NCBI GenBank assembly: GCA_041395745.1
Contig: JAWKZV010000002.1
Coordinates: 496,001 to 560,000, forward strand
DNA: 64,000 bases
Direction of reading: 5' to 3'
Source: Porticoccus sp041395745
GTDB taxonomy: Bacteria > Pseudomonadota > Gammaproteobacteria > Pseudomonadales > Porticoccaceae
Shown: positions 9,161-17,845 of the stretch, piece by piece
Layout of the letters: each line of letters begins with the position of its first letter
Position numbering within the stretch: position 1 is the first letter of the stretch
Notes under the pieces: generated by a model
Databases searched by the model: none
What the model saw: only the letters and a program-made list of their open reading frames with translations
Told to the model about the DNA's origin: nothing
Made by a program: the position numbers and the translations under genes

Positions 9161-9847
9161 TTAGAACATGACCTCCATCCCCAAATAAACCCCTTCCTCC
9201 CGGGTATGTTCGTTATCGTCGCGGGCTATGTCCTTGCGGTCGTCCCAAAGCTGCTCCACCCGGTATTCCAGAAACAGTTTGAGTTGGGGGTTGTGAAAAT
9301 AATACAGGCTGGCGCGGCGCTCGATGGAATTCCATCCTTCGCCGAGTTCCTGCTGCTCCACCTCGTTGCTGGACCAAAGGGTTTCGATGCCCAGCAGTAG
9401 TGCCCAGCGGTTGGTGAGCATGAATTTCCGTTCGATTTCCAGGTTCAGTTCTGCATGGTCATCGGACTGGTAGAACACCAGGTCGGTGTCGATAAAGTAG
9501 GGAAACAGATATTCCACTCCGGCGCCAAGGCGGGTATCCGCTGCGGGACGGTAGCGGTAATTGATGCCACCTTTCCATAGCCCGTAGCGGCCAAAGGGCC
9601 GCGCATAGAAGATGTCCATATCCAGGTCTTCGAGCCGGTCATCGGCTACTGCTGATTCCATGTCGATCAGCAGTTTGTGGAAGTCCGGTCCGCCCAGATA
9701 GCGGGTGTTGAGTTCCCAGCTGTCATCGTCATGCAGGCGCAGGATTTCAACATCGGTGCGGTTGAACCAGCTGCCGCTGGTCATGTCAGCATCTGCCAGG
9801 ACGGGCAGTAACAGCGTGAAAGCCGGAAGAATTTTAAGCGGGTTCAA
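9161..9847 (-). CDS. copB: copper resistance protein B
   Basis: Outer-membrane beta-barrel protein of the CopB family (228 residues). A signal peptide is cleaved near VLADADM, followed by alternating amphipathic strands (YGLWKGGINYRYRPAAD, RLGAGVEYLFPYFIDTDLVF, LKLFLEYRVEQ) and a terminal aromatic EVMF. It is shorter than many CopB proteins and lacks the long Met/His-rich N-terminal extension. Its start overlaps the end of copA by 4 bases, giving a copA-copB operon. Confidence 0.88.
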   Translation of the reverse strand: MNPLKILPAFTLLLPVLADADMTSGSWFNRTDVEILRLHDDDSWELNTRYLGGPDFHKLLIDMESAVADDRLEDLDMDIFYARPFGRYGLWKGGINYRYRPAADTRLGAGVEYLFPYFIDTDLVFYQSDDHAELNLEIERKFMLTNRWALLLGIETLWSSNEVEQQELGEGWNSIERRASLYYFHNPQLKLFLEYRVEQLWDDRKDIARDDNEHTREEGVYLGMEVMF

Positions 9848-11475
9848 TGGTGATCCTCCTCCGGCAGGTTGTCATAACGGATCAGCCGGGTCATCCCCGC
9901 TTTCATGTGGTAGAGGTTGTGGCAGTGGAACAGCCATTTGCCGCTCTCTTCTGCCTTGATCCAGGCCACCCGCTGGCCCATGGGCGGCACATCGATGGTG
10001 TGTTTGCGGGGATTGTGGCTGCCGTTGCCGGTATCCAGGACAAACCAGTGACCGTGAATGTGGATGGGGTGGTGCATCATGGTGTCGTTTATCAGTGTCA
10101 GCTTGTAGGTCTTGCCCTCTTCAAACAGGATCGGTTCAGCGTCCTCGAAGCGCACATTGTCGAAGGACCAGATATAGCGCTCCATGTTGCCGGTGAGGTG
10201 CAGGGTCAATTCGGTGGCGGGTTCTTCCGGATGCCGTGATACGTAGGTGGCGCGCAAGTCGTTGTAGTCCAGTTTGACGACTTTTTTCGGGCTGGAGGTG
10301 TGGCTGCTCATGGCCGCCATGTCGTGGCCCATGTGCTGGCTGTGATCCATGGCCATATGGGTGCTGTGGTCCATTTCAGCCATGGTTTGTGGCTGAGAGC
10401 CGTTCATGGCGTGGTGATCGTGGCCTTTATCGAACCAGGGATCGTTGAAAGCGGCGAGATCCGCAGTATCCGGTTGGTCGGGGCGGGTTTTCAGGGTGGC
10501 GATGGCGTGCCCGGTGCGATCCTGGGCTTCGGCGTAGACGTAGTAGGGTTTGTCCTCATCAATCTTCAGCAGAATGTCATAGGTTTCGGCCATTCCCATC
10601 AGCAGCCGCTGGGCCATTACTGGCTCCACCGGTTGGCCATCGGCGGCCACCACGGTGAAGTATTCCGCACCATCAATACGCAGGTTGAAGTAGCTGCTGG
10701 CTCCGCCGTTGATGATTCGCAGGCGCACGGTTTCACCGGGTTTGACCTGCTGGGTCCAGGGCTGATCCGGAGTTTTGCCATTGATCAGGAAGGCGTCGTA
10801 GGCCACATCCCCCCAATCCCAGACACCCATGCGCATTTGCTGCATATGGGCGATAGTCTGGCGTATCTGCTGCCGTTTGGTCTCGTCCGCATCGCGGTAC
10901 TCGTCCCAGAAAAATTTCCAGCTGGGACGGAATTGCTTGTAGTAATCGCCGTCTTTTTTCAGGTTGCTGTAGGTTTCATCCGGGTTGCGATCTGCCCAGT
11001 CCGACAGCATCAATGTCACTTCGCGGTCGTATTTCAGGGGTTCCTGTTTGGGTTCCACCACAAAGGCGCCGTACAGCCCCCGCTGTTCGTGGAACTTGCT
11101 GTGGGAGTGATACCAGTACGTGCCAGACTGCTTCAGGGTGAAGTGGTACTGGAAGGTCTCTCCGGGCATCACCGGCGCCATGGTAACCCAGGGAACTCCG
11201 TCCATTTTGTAGGGCACCAGCAGACCGTGCCAATGAATGGAGCCCGGTTCATCGAGCTCGTTGTGAAGGTTGATGGTGACTTCATCTCCTTCGGTAAAGC
11301 GAAGTTCCGGCGCGGGAATCTGTCCGTTGACGGTAACCGCTTTCACCGGTTTTTTGCCCAGCGTGACGGTTTCGTAACGCATGGTCAGGTCCACGGTGTG
11401 GGTGGCGGACAGGACCGGGCTGCTCAAGACGAGGCCCGCCAATAGCAGTGACAGGGGTTTAAGAAATTCTTTCAT
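9844..11475 (-). CDS. copA: multicopper oxidase CopA (periplasmic copper resistance)
   Basis: Multicopper oxidase of the PcoA/CopA family (543 aa) that oxidises or sequesters Cu(I) in the periplasm. The four copper-binding segments are visible: HWHG (81-84), WYHSHSKFHEQRG (from 121), MMHHPIHIHGHWF and WLFHCHNLYHMKAGM near the C-terminus. A Met/His-rich stretch (HSTHMAMDHSQHMGHD) precedes the third cupredoxin domain. The N-terminus is a plain Sec-like signal with no twin-arginine motif, which is unusual for this family. It is transcribed from the divergent CueR-type promoter near 11,527-11,557 and coupled to copB. Confidence 0.93.
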   Translation of the reverse strand: MKEFLKPLSLLLAGLVLSSPVLSATHTVDLTMRYETVTLGKKPVKAVTVNGQIPAPELRFTEGDEVTINLHNELDEPGSIHWHGLLVPYKMDGVPWVTMAPVMPGETFQYHFTLKQSGTYWYHSHSKFHEQRGLYGAFVVEPKQEPLKYDREVTLMLSDWADRNPDETYSNLKKDGDYYKQFRPSWKFFWDEYRDADETKRQQIRQTIAHMQQMRMGVWDWGDVAYDAFLINGKTPDQPWTQQVKPGETVRLRIINGGASSYFNLRIDGAEYFTVVAADGQPVEPVMAQRLLMGMAETYDILLKIDEDKPYYVYAEAQDRTGHAIATLKTRPDQPDTADLAAFNDPWFDKGHDHHAMNGSQPQTMAEMDHSTHMAMDHSQHMGHDMAAMSSHTSSPKKVVKLDYNDLRATYVSRHPEEPATELTLHLTGNMERYIWSFDNVRFEDAEPILFEEGKTYKLTLINDTMMHHPIHIHGHWFVLDTGNGSHNPRKHTIDVPPMGQRVAWIKAEESGKWLFHCHNLYHMKAGMTRLIRYDNLPEEDHH

Positions 11476-11526
11476 CGCGGTTCTATCTACGGAGGTATAG
11501 GCACAGGATATCTGTTTGACAACTGA

Positions 11527-11557
11527 ATCCTAGACCCTACAGCAACTGGAAGGTCAA
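11527..11557 (-). promoter_or_regulatory. CueR/MerR-type promoter of copA-copB
   Basis: Read on the minus strand: -35 TTGACC (complement of 11552-11557), a 19-base spacer holding the dyad ACCTTCC...GGGT, and -10 TAGGAT (complement of 11527-11532). The long 19-bp spacing is characteristic of promoters activated by MerR-family proteins. The dyad resembles the known CueR box. Confidence 0.8.
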
Positions 11558-11575
11558 TAAATTTTATCGGGCTGC

Positions 11576-11606
11576 TTGACCTTATATTAACTGTAAGGTT
11601 TACAGT
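11576..11606 (+). promoter_or_regulatory. second MerR-type promoter, reading into the cueR-like gene
   Basis: -35 TTGACC (11576-11581), a 19-base spacer and -10 TACAGT (11601-11606), with dyad ACCTTA-N9-TAAGGT spanning the spacer. It probably drives the regulator-permease operon under the regulator's own control, back to back with the copA promoter. Confidence 0.75.
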
Positions 11607-11633
11607 GTAATTGGGAAACTTTTCAGGTGGTCC

Positions 11634-12029
11634 ATGAAGATCAGCGAAGTCGCATCGAAAACAGGGCTGGACGCCAAGACAATCCGCTATTACGAGAGCA
11701 TTGGACTGGTGGAGTTACCTGACCGGCTGGATAACGGTTACCGGGATTACAGCGAGCAGAACATCCGCCAGCTGTGGTTTTTGCGCCATGCACGGCAATT
11801 CGGTTTTTCAATCGACCAGTGCCGCGAGTTGCTGGCGCTTTGGGCAGACCCGCAACGGCGCAGCGCTGCAGTGCATCAACTGGTCACCGAGAAAGTTCAG
11901 GACATCGACCGCCATATCCGCGAATTGAAGGAGATGAAAAAGGTGCTCAGTGAACTGCTGGTGGAATGCCCCGGCAACGACAGTCCCCACTGCGCCATTA
12001 TCAACAAACTTGCCAGCGATTCGGAGTAA
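11634..12029 (+). CDS. cueR: Cu(I)-responsive MerR-family regulator (CueR type)
   Basis: 131 residues with a MerR winged helix at the N-terminus (KISEVASKTGLDAKTIRYYE), a dimerisation helix and a metal loop. The metal loop has C112 and C120 with C-x7-C spacing. Ser77 occupies the position that separates monovalent-ion sensors (Cu/Ag/Au) from divalent ones in this family. These three features match CueR at the same positions. It lies between copA-copB and a permease gene, and both flanking promoters carry 19-bp spacers. The start at 11634 has little room for alternatives. Confidence 0.92.
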   Translation: MKISEVASKTGLDAKTIRYYESIGLVELPDRLDNGYRDYSEQNIRQLWFLRHARQFGFSIDQCRELLALWADPQRRSAAVHQLVTEKVQDIDRHIRELKEMKKVLSELLVECPGNDSPHCAIINKLASDSE

Positions 12030-12033
12030 ACCC

Positions 12034-13185
12034 ATGGGCGACTGCTGTAACCACAACAAACCGGATTCGACCCCTACCCCGCAAGAACAGCCAAAGCCGG
12101 CTATGTCTGGTGGTTGCTGTGGCCCAAAACCCGAGCACAAGCAGGAGGGTGGTTCCTGTCACACGGCAAAGCAGCGGCCGGATTACCTGTTATGGATTTC
12201 CGGCGGCATCGTGCTGGCGTGCTACCTGCTTTACTGGCTGGTGGATGGTCATCCGGACCTGCCCCAATGGTTGGTGGTGATGACCTCCGGGGTCTACGAA
12301 CTGATCAACCGTATGTGGTGGGGGCTGCTGGCGGCGGTGTTTTTTGTTGGCTTACTGGATCGGGTGCCTCGTGAACTTGTGATGTCTGCACTGGGCAAGG
12401 GCGGTACTGTGGGTGGTATTGCCCGAGCCACGTTCGCTGGTTTACTGCTTGATCTTTGCAGCCACGGTATCCTGATGGTGGGGGCAAAACTCTATGAGCG
12501 CGGTGCCAGCCTGGGCCAGTTGATGGCTTTCCTGATTGCCAGTCCCTGGAACTCCGTGTCGCTGACCATCATCCTGGTGGCCCTGATCGGCTTTGGCTGG
12601 ACGCTAGCGTTTATTCTGCTCTCGATGGCCATCGGTGTGGTGACGGGCCTCATATTTGACAGCTTGGTTAGCCGGGGTGTGTTGCCAGATAACCCGCATA
12701 CGGTGGATAGCCAGCAATCACCGGAAGGTTTTGTCCATCATTTTAGCGCTGCCTGGAAATCCATTCGCGTATCACCCAAAGGGTTGGGGGCGCTGCTGTG
12801 GGACGGTATCAAGGGTTCGCAGATGGTGTTCCGCTGGTTGTTCTTCGGAGTGGTGCTGGCCACGGCGGTGCGTGCTTTTATGCCCATGGATACCTATCAG
12901 GCGTTATTCGGGCCGACCCTGGTGGGTCTGCTGCTGACCGTGGTCGCAGCCACCATTATTGAGGTCTGTTCCGAGGGTTCCACACCGATTGCGGCGGATA
13001 TCGTTACCCGCGCCGCTGCGCCCGGTAACGGCTTTGCCTTCCTGATGGCGGGGATTTCAACCGATTACACAGAGGTGATGGTCATTCGCGATCTGACCAA
13101 GTCCTGGAAAATCGCCCTGTTCCTGCCGTTGGTGTCGCTGCCGCAGGTGCTGGTGGTGGGGTGGATTCTTAACCAGCTGGGTTAA
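12034..13185 (+). CDS. DUF318/YraQ-type permease with Cys-rich N-terminus
   Basis: 383-residue polytopic membrane protein of the permease family that includes ArsP/YraQ (PF03773). A hydrophilic N-terminal tail of about 50 residues carries Cys pairs at 4-5 and 28-29 and Cys42, suited to soft-metal binding. It is followed by about eight membrane helices with the family-like repeats GLLLDLCSHGILMVGAKLYE, IASPWNSVSLT and EVCSEGSTPIAADIV. It starts 4 bases after the CueR-type regulator stop, so it is almost certainly in that operon. A role in copper or other soft-metal export is inferred from the operon and Cys motifs only. Confidence 0.8.
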   Translation: MGDCCNHNKPDSTPTPQEQPKPAMSGGCCGPKPEHKQEGGSCHTAKQRPDYLLWISGGIVLACYLLYWLVDGHPDLPQWLVVMTSGVYELINRMWWGLLAAVFFVGLLDRVPRELVMSALGKGGTVGGIARATFAGLLLDLCSHGILMVGAKLYERGASLGQLMAFLIASPWNSVSLTIILVALIGFGWTLAFILLSMAIGVVTGLIFDSLVSRGVLPDNPHTVDSQQSPEGFVHHFSAAWKSIRVSPKGLGALLWDGIKGSQMVFRWLFFGVVLATAVRAFMPMDTYQALFGPTLVGLLLTVVAATIIEVCSEGSTPIAADIVTRAAAPGNGFAFLMAGISTDYTEVMVIRDLTKSWKIALFLPLVSLPQVLVVGWILNQLG

Positions 13186-13199
13186 GTGCTGGGTTTGTT

Positions 13200-13700
13200 G
13201 CTCGCTTTAACTGCTCTGGTGTTCCTTTCCTGCTTGCCTGTTACTTTTCTTTGCCTGCCCAAAGAAAAGTAACCAAAAGAAAGGGCACCCCCGGTGTTGC
13301 GGCCTGCGGCTGCCCTCGATAAAAATCCCTTGCAACGGGTCGCTGTGACGCGACGTCCCTGTCGCGGCACAGCTCAAATGGACGTCCTGTCCATTTGCCC
13401 CTGCAAGCCAATTTTCCCTCGGCGCAACACAGGGGATAGGGCTGCCACCCTGAAAGGTCGGCGTTATCCACCAGTCTGGTTGGTGGCACCGGTATCCCCT
13501 CAGACCTGCCGAGCGAGAGAGCGACACAGGGAGAATTGCACAGGACGTGCAATTCAGGCTTGCCGGGGCATGGACGCCCCGTCAAGCCGGCCCGTGGTGT
13601 CGTTCTCGCAGCGAGGGCAGCCCGCAGGGCCAGGTCTGTTGGGGCGTCTTTTTGGTGACTTTTTTTTGCACGAGCAAAAAAGTCACATAAAAATAGTCAC
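13200..13700. repeat. gene-free block of consecutive perfect hairpins
   Basis: A structured non-coding segment between the permease gene and prfB. Perfect inverted repeats are at 13241-13252/13261-13272 (12-bp stem, 8-base loop), 13375-13383/13389-13397 (9 bp), 13533-13541/13547-13555 (9 bp), and 13655-13665/13676-13686 (11 bp, A/T ends). Shorter dyads lie around 13349-13366 and 13563-13587. Both outer stems begin with T-rich GTGACTTTT/TTACTTTT motifs. Similar AAAGAAAAGTAACCAAAAGAAAGGGC-like sequences are known as dispersed intergenic repeats in some gammaproteobacteria (from memory). ORFs crossing it look like non-coding artefacts. Confidence 0.7.
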
Positions 13701-13918
13701 CACAAAAAAGATCGGAGTTATCTGCAACGTTTTCCTTGGGCTCACAAAGAAAAGTGACAATTGAGCGAAGGAACATTTCAGATGGCCGCCTACCAGGCTG
13801 GGTAATCACCAATTTCCCCGGGTTAATCCCGCTAACTACCGGCCATCCCTAGAGAACCCCGCCATAATCCGTTAGAATCCCGCCCCTGTTTTGCCACACC
13901 TATTTGGCCACTTTATCC

Positions 13919-15014
13919 ATGGAAATCAATCCGATCCGGAATGCCCTCGATGACCTTCAAGCGCGCACCGACGTGCTTAGGGGGTACCTTTGACTACGCC
14001 AACAAGAAAGACCGCCTGACCGAAGTCGAGCTCGAGCTCGCTGATTCCAAAGTCTGGGATGACCCGGAACGCGCCCAGGAGCTGGGCCGCGAACGGGCGT
14101 CGCTGGAGCTGGTGGTGGAAACCATCGAAAATCTCGACACCGGTGTTGCCGATGCTTCCATGCTGCTGGAAATGGCGGTGGAGGAAAACGACGCCGATGC
14201 AGTAACGGATATCGAGAAGGAAATCGAACAGCTCACCGAGCAACTGGAGAAGCTGGAATTCCGCCGCATGTTTTCCGGCGAGATGGATGAAAGCAATGCC
14301 TACCTGGATATCCAGGCCGGTTCCGGCGGCACTGAAGCCCAGGACTGGGCGGAAATGCTATTGCGCATGTACCTGCGCTGGGGCGATGACAAGGGGTTCA
14401 AGACCACCCTGGAAGAGTGCTCCGCCGGTGAAGTGGCGGGCATCAAGAGTGCCACCATCCGCTTCGAGGGCGAGTACGCCTTCGGCTGGCTGCGTACCGA
14501 AACCGGGGTGCACCGGCTGGTGCGCAAGTCGCCGTTTGACTCCGGCAACCGCCGTCACACCTCGTTCAGCTCGGTATTTGTATCCCCGGAAATCGATGAC
14601 AATGTCGAGATCGATATCAACCCGGCGGACGTGCGCACCGATACCTATCGCGCCAGCGGTGCCGGCGGTCAGCACGTTAACAAGACCGACTCAGCGGTGC
14701 GCCTGACTCACATACCTTCAGGAATCGTGGTGTCTTGCCAGAGCGAGCGCTCCCAGCACCAGAACCGCGACAAGTGTTGGAAAATGCTGCGGGCAAAAAT
14801 GTACGAGCAGGAAATGCTGAAGCGCAGCGAAGCCGCCCAGGCAGTGGAGGACAGCAAGTCCGATATCGGTTGGGGCAGCCAGATTCGCTCCTATGTGCTG
14901 GACGACCAGCGCATCAAGGATCTGCGCACCAATGTGCAGACCAGCAATTGCCAGGCTGTGCTGGATGGCGATCTGGATCGCTTTATTGAAGCCTCACTCA
15001 AAGCCGGGTTGTAA
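13919..15014 (+). CDS. prfB: peptide chain release factor 2, programmed +1 frameshift
   Basis: RF2, which reads UGA and UAA. The ATG at 13919 gives 24 codons ending in CTT (13988-13990), then an in-frame TGA (13991-13993). Skipping one base continues in the main frame from 13992, so the CDS is join(13919..13990,13992..15014), about 364 aa. The shift site AGGGGGTACCTTTGAC, with an internal Shine-Dalgarno-like AGGGGG, is the classic RF2 autoregulatory site. The protein has the SPF tripeptide for stop recognition and GGQ in SGAGGQHVNKT. It is followed 40 bases later by lysS, as in many gammaproteobacteria. Confidence 0.97.
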
Positions 15015-15053
15015 ATCCGGCCAATTCACGTTGCAGAGAAAGTTGCAGGAATA

Positions 15054-16580
15054 ATGACTGATACACCAAAACAAGCCGTTGACCAGGCCGATGAAAACAA
15101 ACTGATCGCCGAGCGCCGCGCCAAGCTGGCAGCCATTCGCCAGCAAGCAGAGGCTGAGGGCGGCAGTGCCTTCCCCAACGCGTTTCGTCGCCAGAACCTG
15201 GCGGCTGAGTTGCAGGGTCAGTACGGCGAGCAGACCAAGGAAGCCCTGGAAGAGCTGAATCTCCCGGTCAGTGTTGCCGGTCGGGTGATCCGCAACCGCG
15301 GTGCCTTCATGGTGTTGCAGGACATGTCCGGTACCATCCAGCTTTACGTCACCAAGGAAGGCCGGGAGTTTGCCAAGGGCGTCGACCTGGGGGACATCGT
15401 CGGTATCAGCGGTGCCCTGCACAAATCCGGCAAGGGCGATCTGTACGTCAACATGGAGCAGTTCCAGCTGCTCACCAAGTCCCTGCGACCGCTCCCGGAC
15501 AAGTACCACGGTCTGGCGGACCAGGAAATGCGCTATCGCCAGCGCTATGTGGACCTGATCGTCAATCCGGAGATTCGCGACCTGTTCCGGGTGCGTTCGA
15601 AAGTGATCGATTTCATTCGCCGTTACCTGAACGGCAGAGATTTCATGGAGGTGGAAACCCCCATGTTACAGGTGATTCCCGGTGGCGCCACCGCGCGGCC
15701 ATTTGTCACTCACCACAACGCGCTGGATATCGACATGTACCTGCGTATCGCGCCGGAACTGTACCTGAAGCGTCTGGTGGTGGGCGGTTTTGAGCGGGTC
15801 TACGAGATCAACCGCAACTTCCGTAACGAGGGGCTCTCCACCCGTCACAATCCGGAATTCACCATGCTGGAGTTCTACCAGGCCTACGCGGATTACCACG
15901 ACCTGATGGATCTCACCGAGGACATGCTGCGCAAGCTCGCCCAGGAAGTACTGGGCAGTACAGAGGTGGTCAGCACCATTAAGAATGCCGATGGCGAGGT
16001 GTTGCAGGAAACCCGTTACGACTTCGCGCAGCCGTTCCGCCGTATGTCGGTATTCGATTCGATCCTGCACTTCAATCCGGAGCTTTCCGCTGCGGCCCTG
16101 GCCGATGAAGAAGGCGCCCGGGAAATCGCCGAGCACCTGGATATTCCCCTCAAGGACAACTGGGGACTGGGCAAGGTGCAGATCGAGATCTTTGAAAAAA
16201 CTGTCGAGCACCGTCTCGACCAGCCCACGTTTATCACCGAGTACCCCACCGAGGTGTCACCGTTGGCGCGCCGCAGTGACAGCAATCCGTTCGTCACCGA
16301 TCGCTTTGAGTTCTTCGTCGGTGGCCGCGAGATTGCCAACGGCTTTTCGGAGCTCAATGACGCCGAAGACCAGGCGGCGCGTTTCCGCGCTCAGGTGGCG
16401 GAAAAGGATGCCGGTGATGACGAGGCCATGCACTATGACGCGGACTATATCCGCGCTCTGGAGTACGGTCTGCCGCCCACTGCCGGTGAAGGTATCGGTA
16501 TTGACCGGCTGGTGATGTTGCTGACAGATTCGCCTTCCATCAGGGATGTGTTGCTGTTTCCCCATATGCGACCTGAGTAA
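15054..16580 (+). CDS. lysS: lysyl-tRNA synthetase, class II
   Basis: 508 aa, the usual LysRS length. An N-terminal anticodon-binding OB fold (about 60-170) is followed by the class II catalytic domain, with motif 2 in FRNEGLSTRHNPEF and motif 3 in GEGIGIDRLVMLL close to the C-terminus. It charges tRNA-Lys. The gene is downstream of prfB on the same strand with no clear terminator between, consistent with the prfB-lysS operon. Confidence 0.97.
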   Translation: MTDTPKQAVDQADENKLIAERRAKLAAIRQQAEAEGGSAFPNAFRRQNLAAELQGQYGEQTKEALEELNLPVSVAGRVIRNRGAFMVLQDMSGTIQLYVTKEGREFAKGVDLGDIVGISGALHKSGKGDLYVNMEQFQLLTKSLRPLPDKYHGLADQEMRYRQRYVDLIVNPEIRDLFRVRSKVIDFIRRYLNGRDFMEVETPMLQVIPGGATARPFVTHHNALDIDMYLRIAPELYLKRLVVGGFERVYEINRNFRNEGLSTRHNPEFTMLEFYQAYADYHDLMDLTEDMLRKLAQEVLGSTEVVSTIKNADGEVLQETRYDFAQPFRRMSVFDSILHFNPELSAAALADEEGAREIAEHLDIPLKDNWGLGKVQIEIFEKTVEHRLDQPTFITEYPTEVSPLARRSDSNPFVTDRFEFFVGGREIANGFSELNDAEDQAARFRAQVAEKDAGDDEAMHYDADYIRALEYGLPPTAGEGIGIDRLVMLLTDSPSIRDVLLFPHMRPE

Positions 16581-16682
16581 TCACGGGGAGTGAAAGCGCC
16601 TTTGGGGACTCCGGTCATCCTGAGGAAGTGGGCCGGGCGCTCCAGGCGTGCCCTTGAAGCTGTGTTTCACAGGATGTAGTGC

Positions 16683-17813
16683 ATGGAATCAAAAATCTCT
16701 GCCCTGTTGGGAAATGCCACGCTGTTTGAGGCATGCGGAGAGGATGCCCGCCGACAGTATGTCATTATCGCCATTCTGATGCTCACTGGCTCAGTGGTCA
16801 TCACGGCCCTGTCCCTCTGGGATCTCATACACGGCCTGGGTCCGGCCTGGGTCAATATCACCACCCTGCTGACCGGTGTGATCGCCGGTTTTCTTTACCT
16901 GCAACTGACTCGCAAGGGTAAAACCAGTCTGCCCCTGATACTTGGGCTGATGGTGTTTCTACATTTCCTGTGGCTGATCACTGGGGATGTTGAATGGTCC
17001 GGTATGTTCTGGTGTCTGGTGATGCTGCCGCTCTATTTCCATCTGCTGGGTCATCGGCGGGGTGGCTGGATGGTGCTCTGCCTGTTACTACCCAGTGCCT
17101 GGCTGCTGTTTCTGCCGACGCCGGCTTTTTTGGTACCGCCGTATTCCGCAGATACCAGTGCCCGTTTTTTGATTGCTTATATTGTGCTCGCCTGGATTTC
17201 CTATCTGGTGGAATACGTGCGTTACCAGACCAGGCTCCGGTTACAGCAGGCTCGGGATTACATGGATTTGCAGTCCCGCACTGATGAACTGACCGGGCTG
17301 GCCAATCGACGCGGCCTCAGGGAATACCTCGGGGAGCAGGAAAAACGCAGCAATGGAGCCCGTGGTTGGTACGCGGTGATAGTCGGTGATCTGGATAACT
17401 TCAAAACCATCAATGACCGTTACGGGCATGATGTCGGTGATGTGGTCTTGCGTCAGGTGGGTGAAATCCTGAAAGGTATGGTTCGCGATGTGGACCTGGT
17501 TACCCGCTGGGGAGGAGAGGAGTTCCTGATATTGCTGGAGGATACTCAGTGTGCCGGTGCGCTGGTACTGGCGAAGAAAATTCTCCAGCAGGTTGCCGAT
17601 ACGTCCATTCAGGTTGATGAGCTGAGACTACACATCACCTTGAGTCTGGGGGTGGATACCCAGCAGCCCGGTAGCCTTTTATCGGAATCGCTGCGCAATG
17701 CCGACCGGGCCATGTACCGGGCTAAGCAGCTGGGCAAGAATAGTGTCGTTGCTCACTGGCAGGAAGAACCGCCGGTCGAATCAGCGGAAGCTTCGCTGCC
17801 TGAGCTGAGCTGA
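16683..17813 (+). CDS. membrane-anchored diguanylate cyclase
   Basis: 376 aa. About six membrane helices span the first 190 residues, followed by a short coiled linker and a GGDEF domain (from about 200) with active-site motif GGEEF in TRWGGEEFLILL. An RxxD (RDVD) lies five residues before GGEEF, which is the allosteric c-di-GMP inhibitory I-site, so both catalysis and product inhibition should be intact. No extracellular sensor domain is evident; the membrane block itself may sense. It is convergent with valS. Confidence 0.9.
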   Translation: MESKISALLGNATLFEACGEDARRQYVIIAILMLTGSVVITALSLWDLIHGLGPAWVNITTLLTGVIAGFLYLQLTRKGKTSLPLILGLMVFLHFLWLITGDVEWSGMFWCLVMLPLYFHLLGHRRGGWMVLCLLLPSAWLLFLPTPAFLVPPYSADTSARFLIAYIVLAWISYLVEYVRYQTRLRLQQARDYMDLQSRTDELTGLANRRGLREYLGEQEKRSNGARGWYAVIVGDLDNFKTINDRYGHDVGDVVLRQVGEILKGMVRDVDLVTRWGGEEFLILLEDTQCAGALVLAKKILQQVADTSIQVDELRLHITLSLGVDTQQPGSLLSESLRNADRAMYRAKQLGKNSVVAHWQEEPPVESAEASLPELS

Positions 17814-17819
17814 CCAATT

Positions 17820-17843
17820 GGTGATGGCGTTGACGCCATCACC
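17820..17843. terminator. palindrome between convergent dgc and valS
   Basis: GGTGATGGCG and CGCCATCACC form a perfect 10-bp stem with a TTGA loop, centred between the two convergent stop codons. There is no long T tract on either side, so terminator function is likely but not certain. Confidence 0.6.
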
Positions 17844-17845
17844 TG

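Noticed and set aside
13294..13764. 156-aa plus-strand ORF and overlapping minus ORFs in the hairpin block
   Set aside because: They run across inverted repeats and have no family-like sequence; the block is better explained as structured non-coding DNA.
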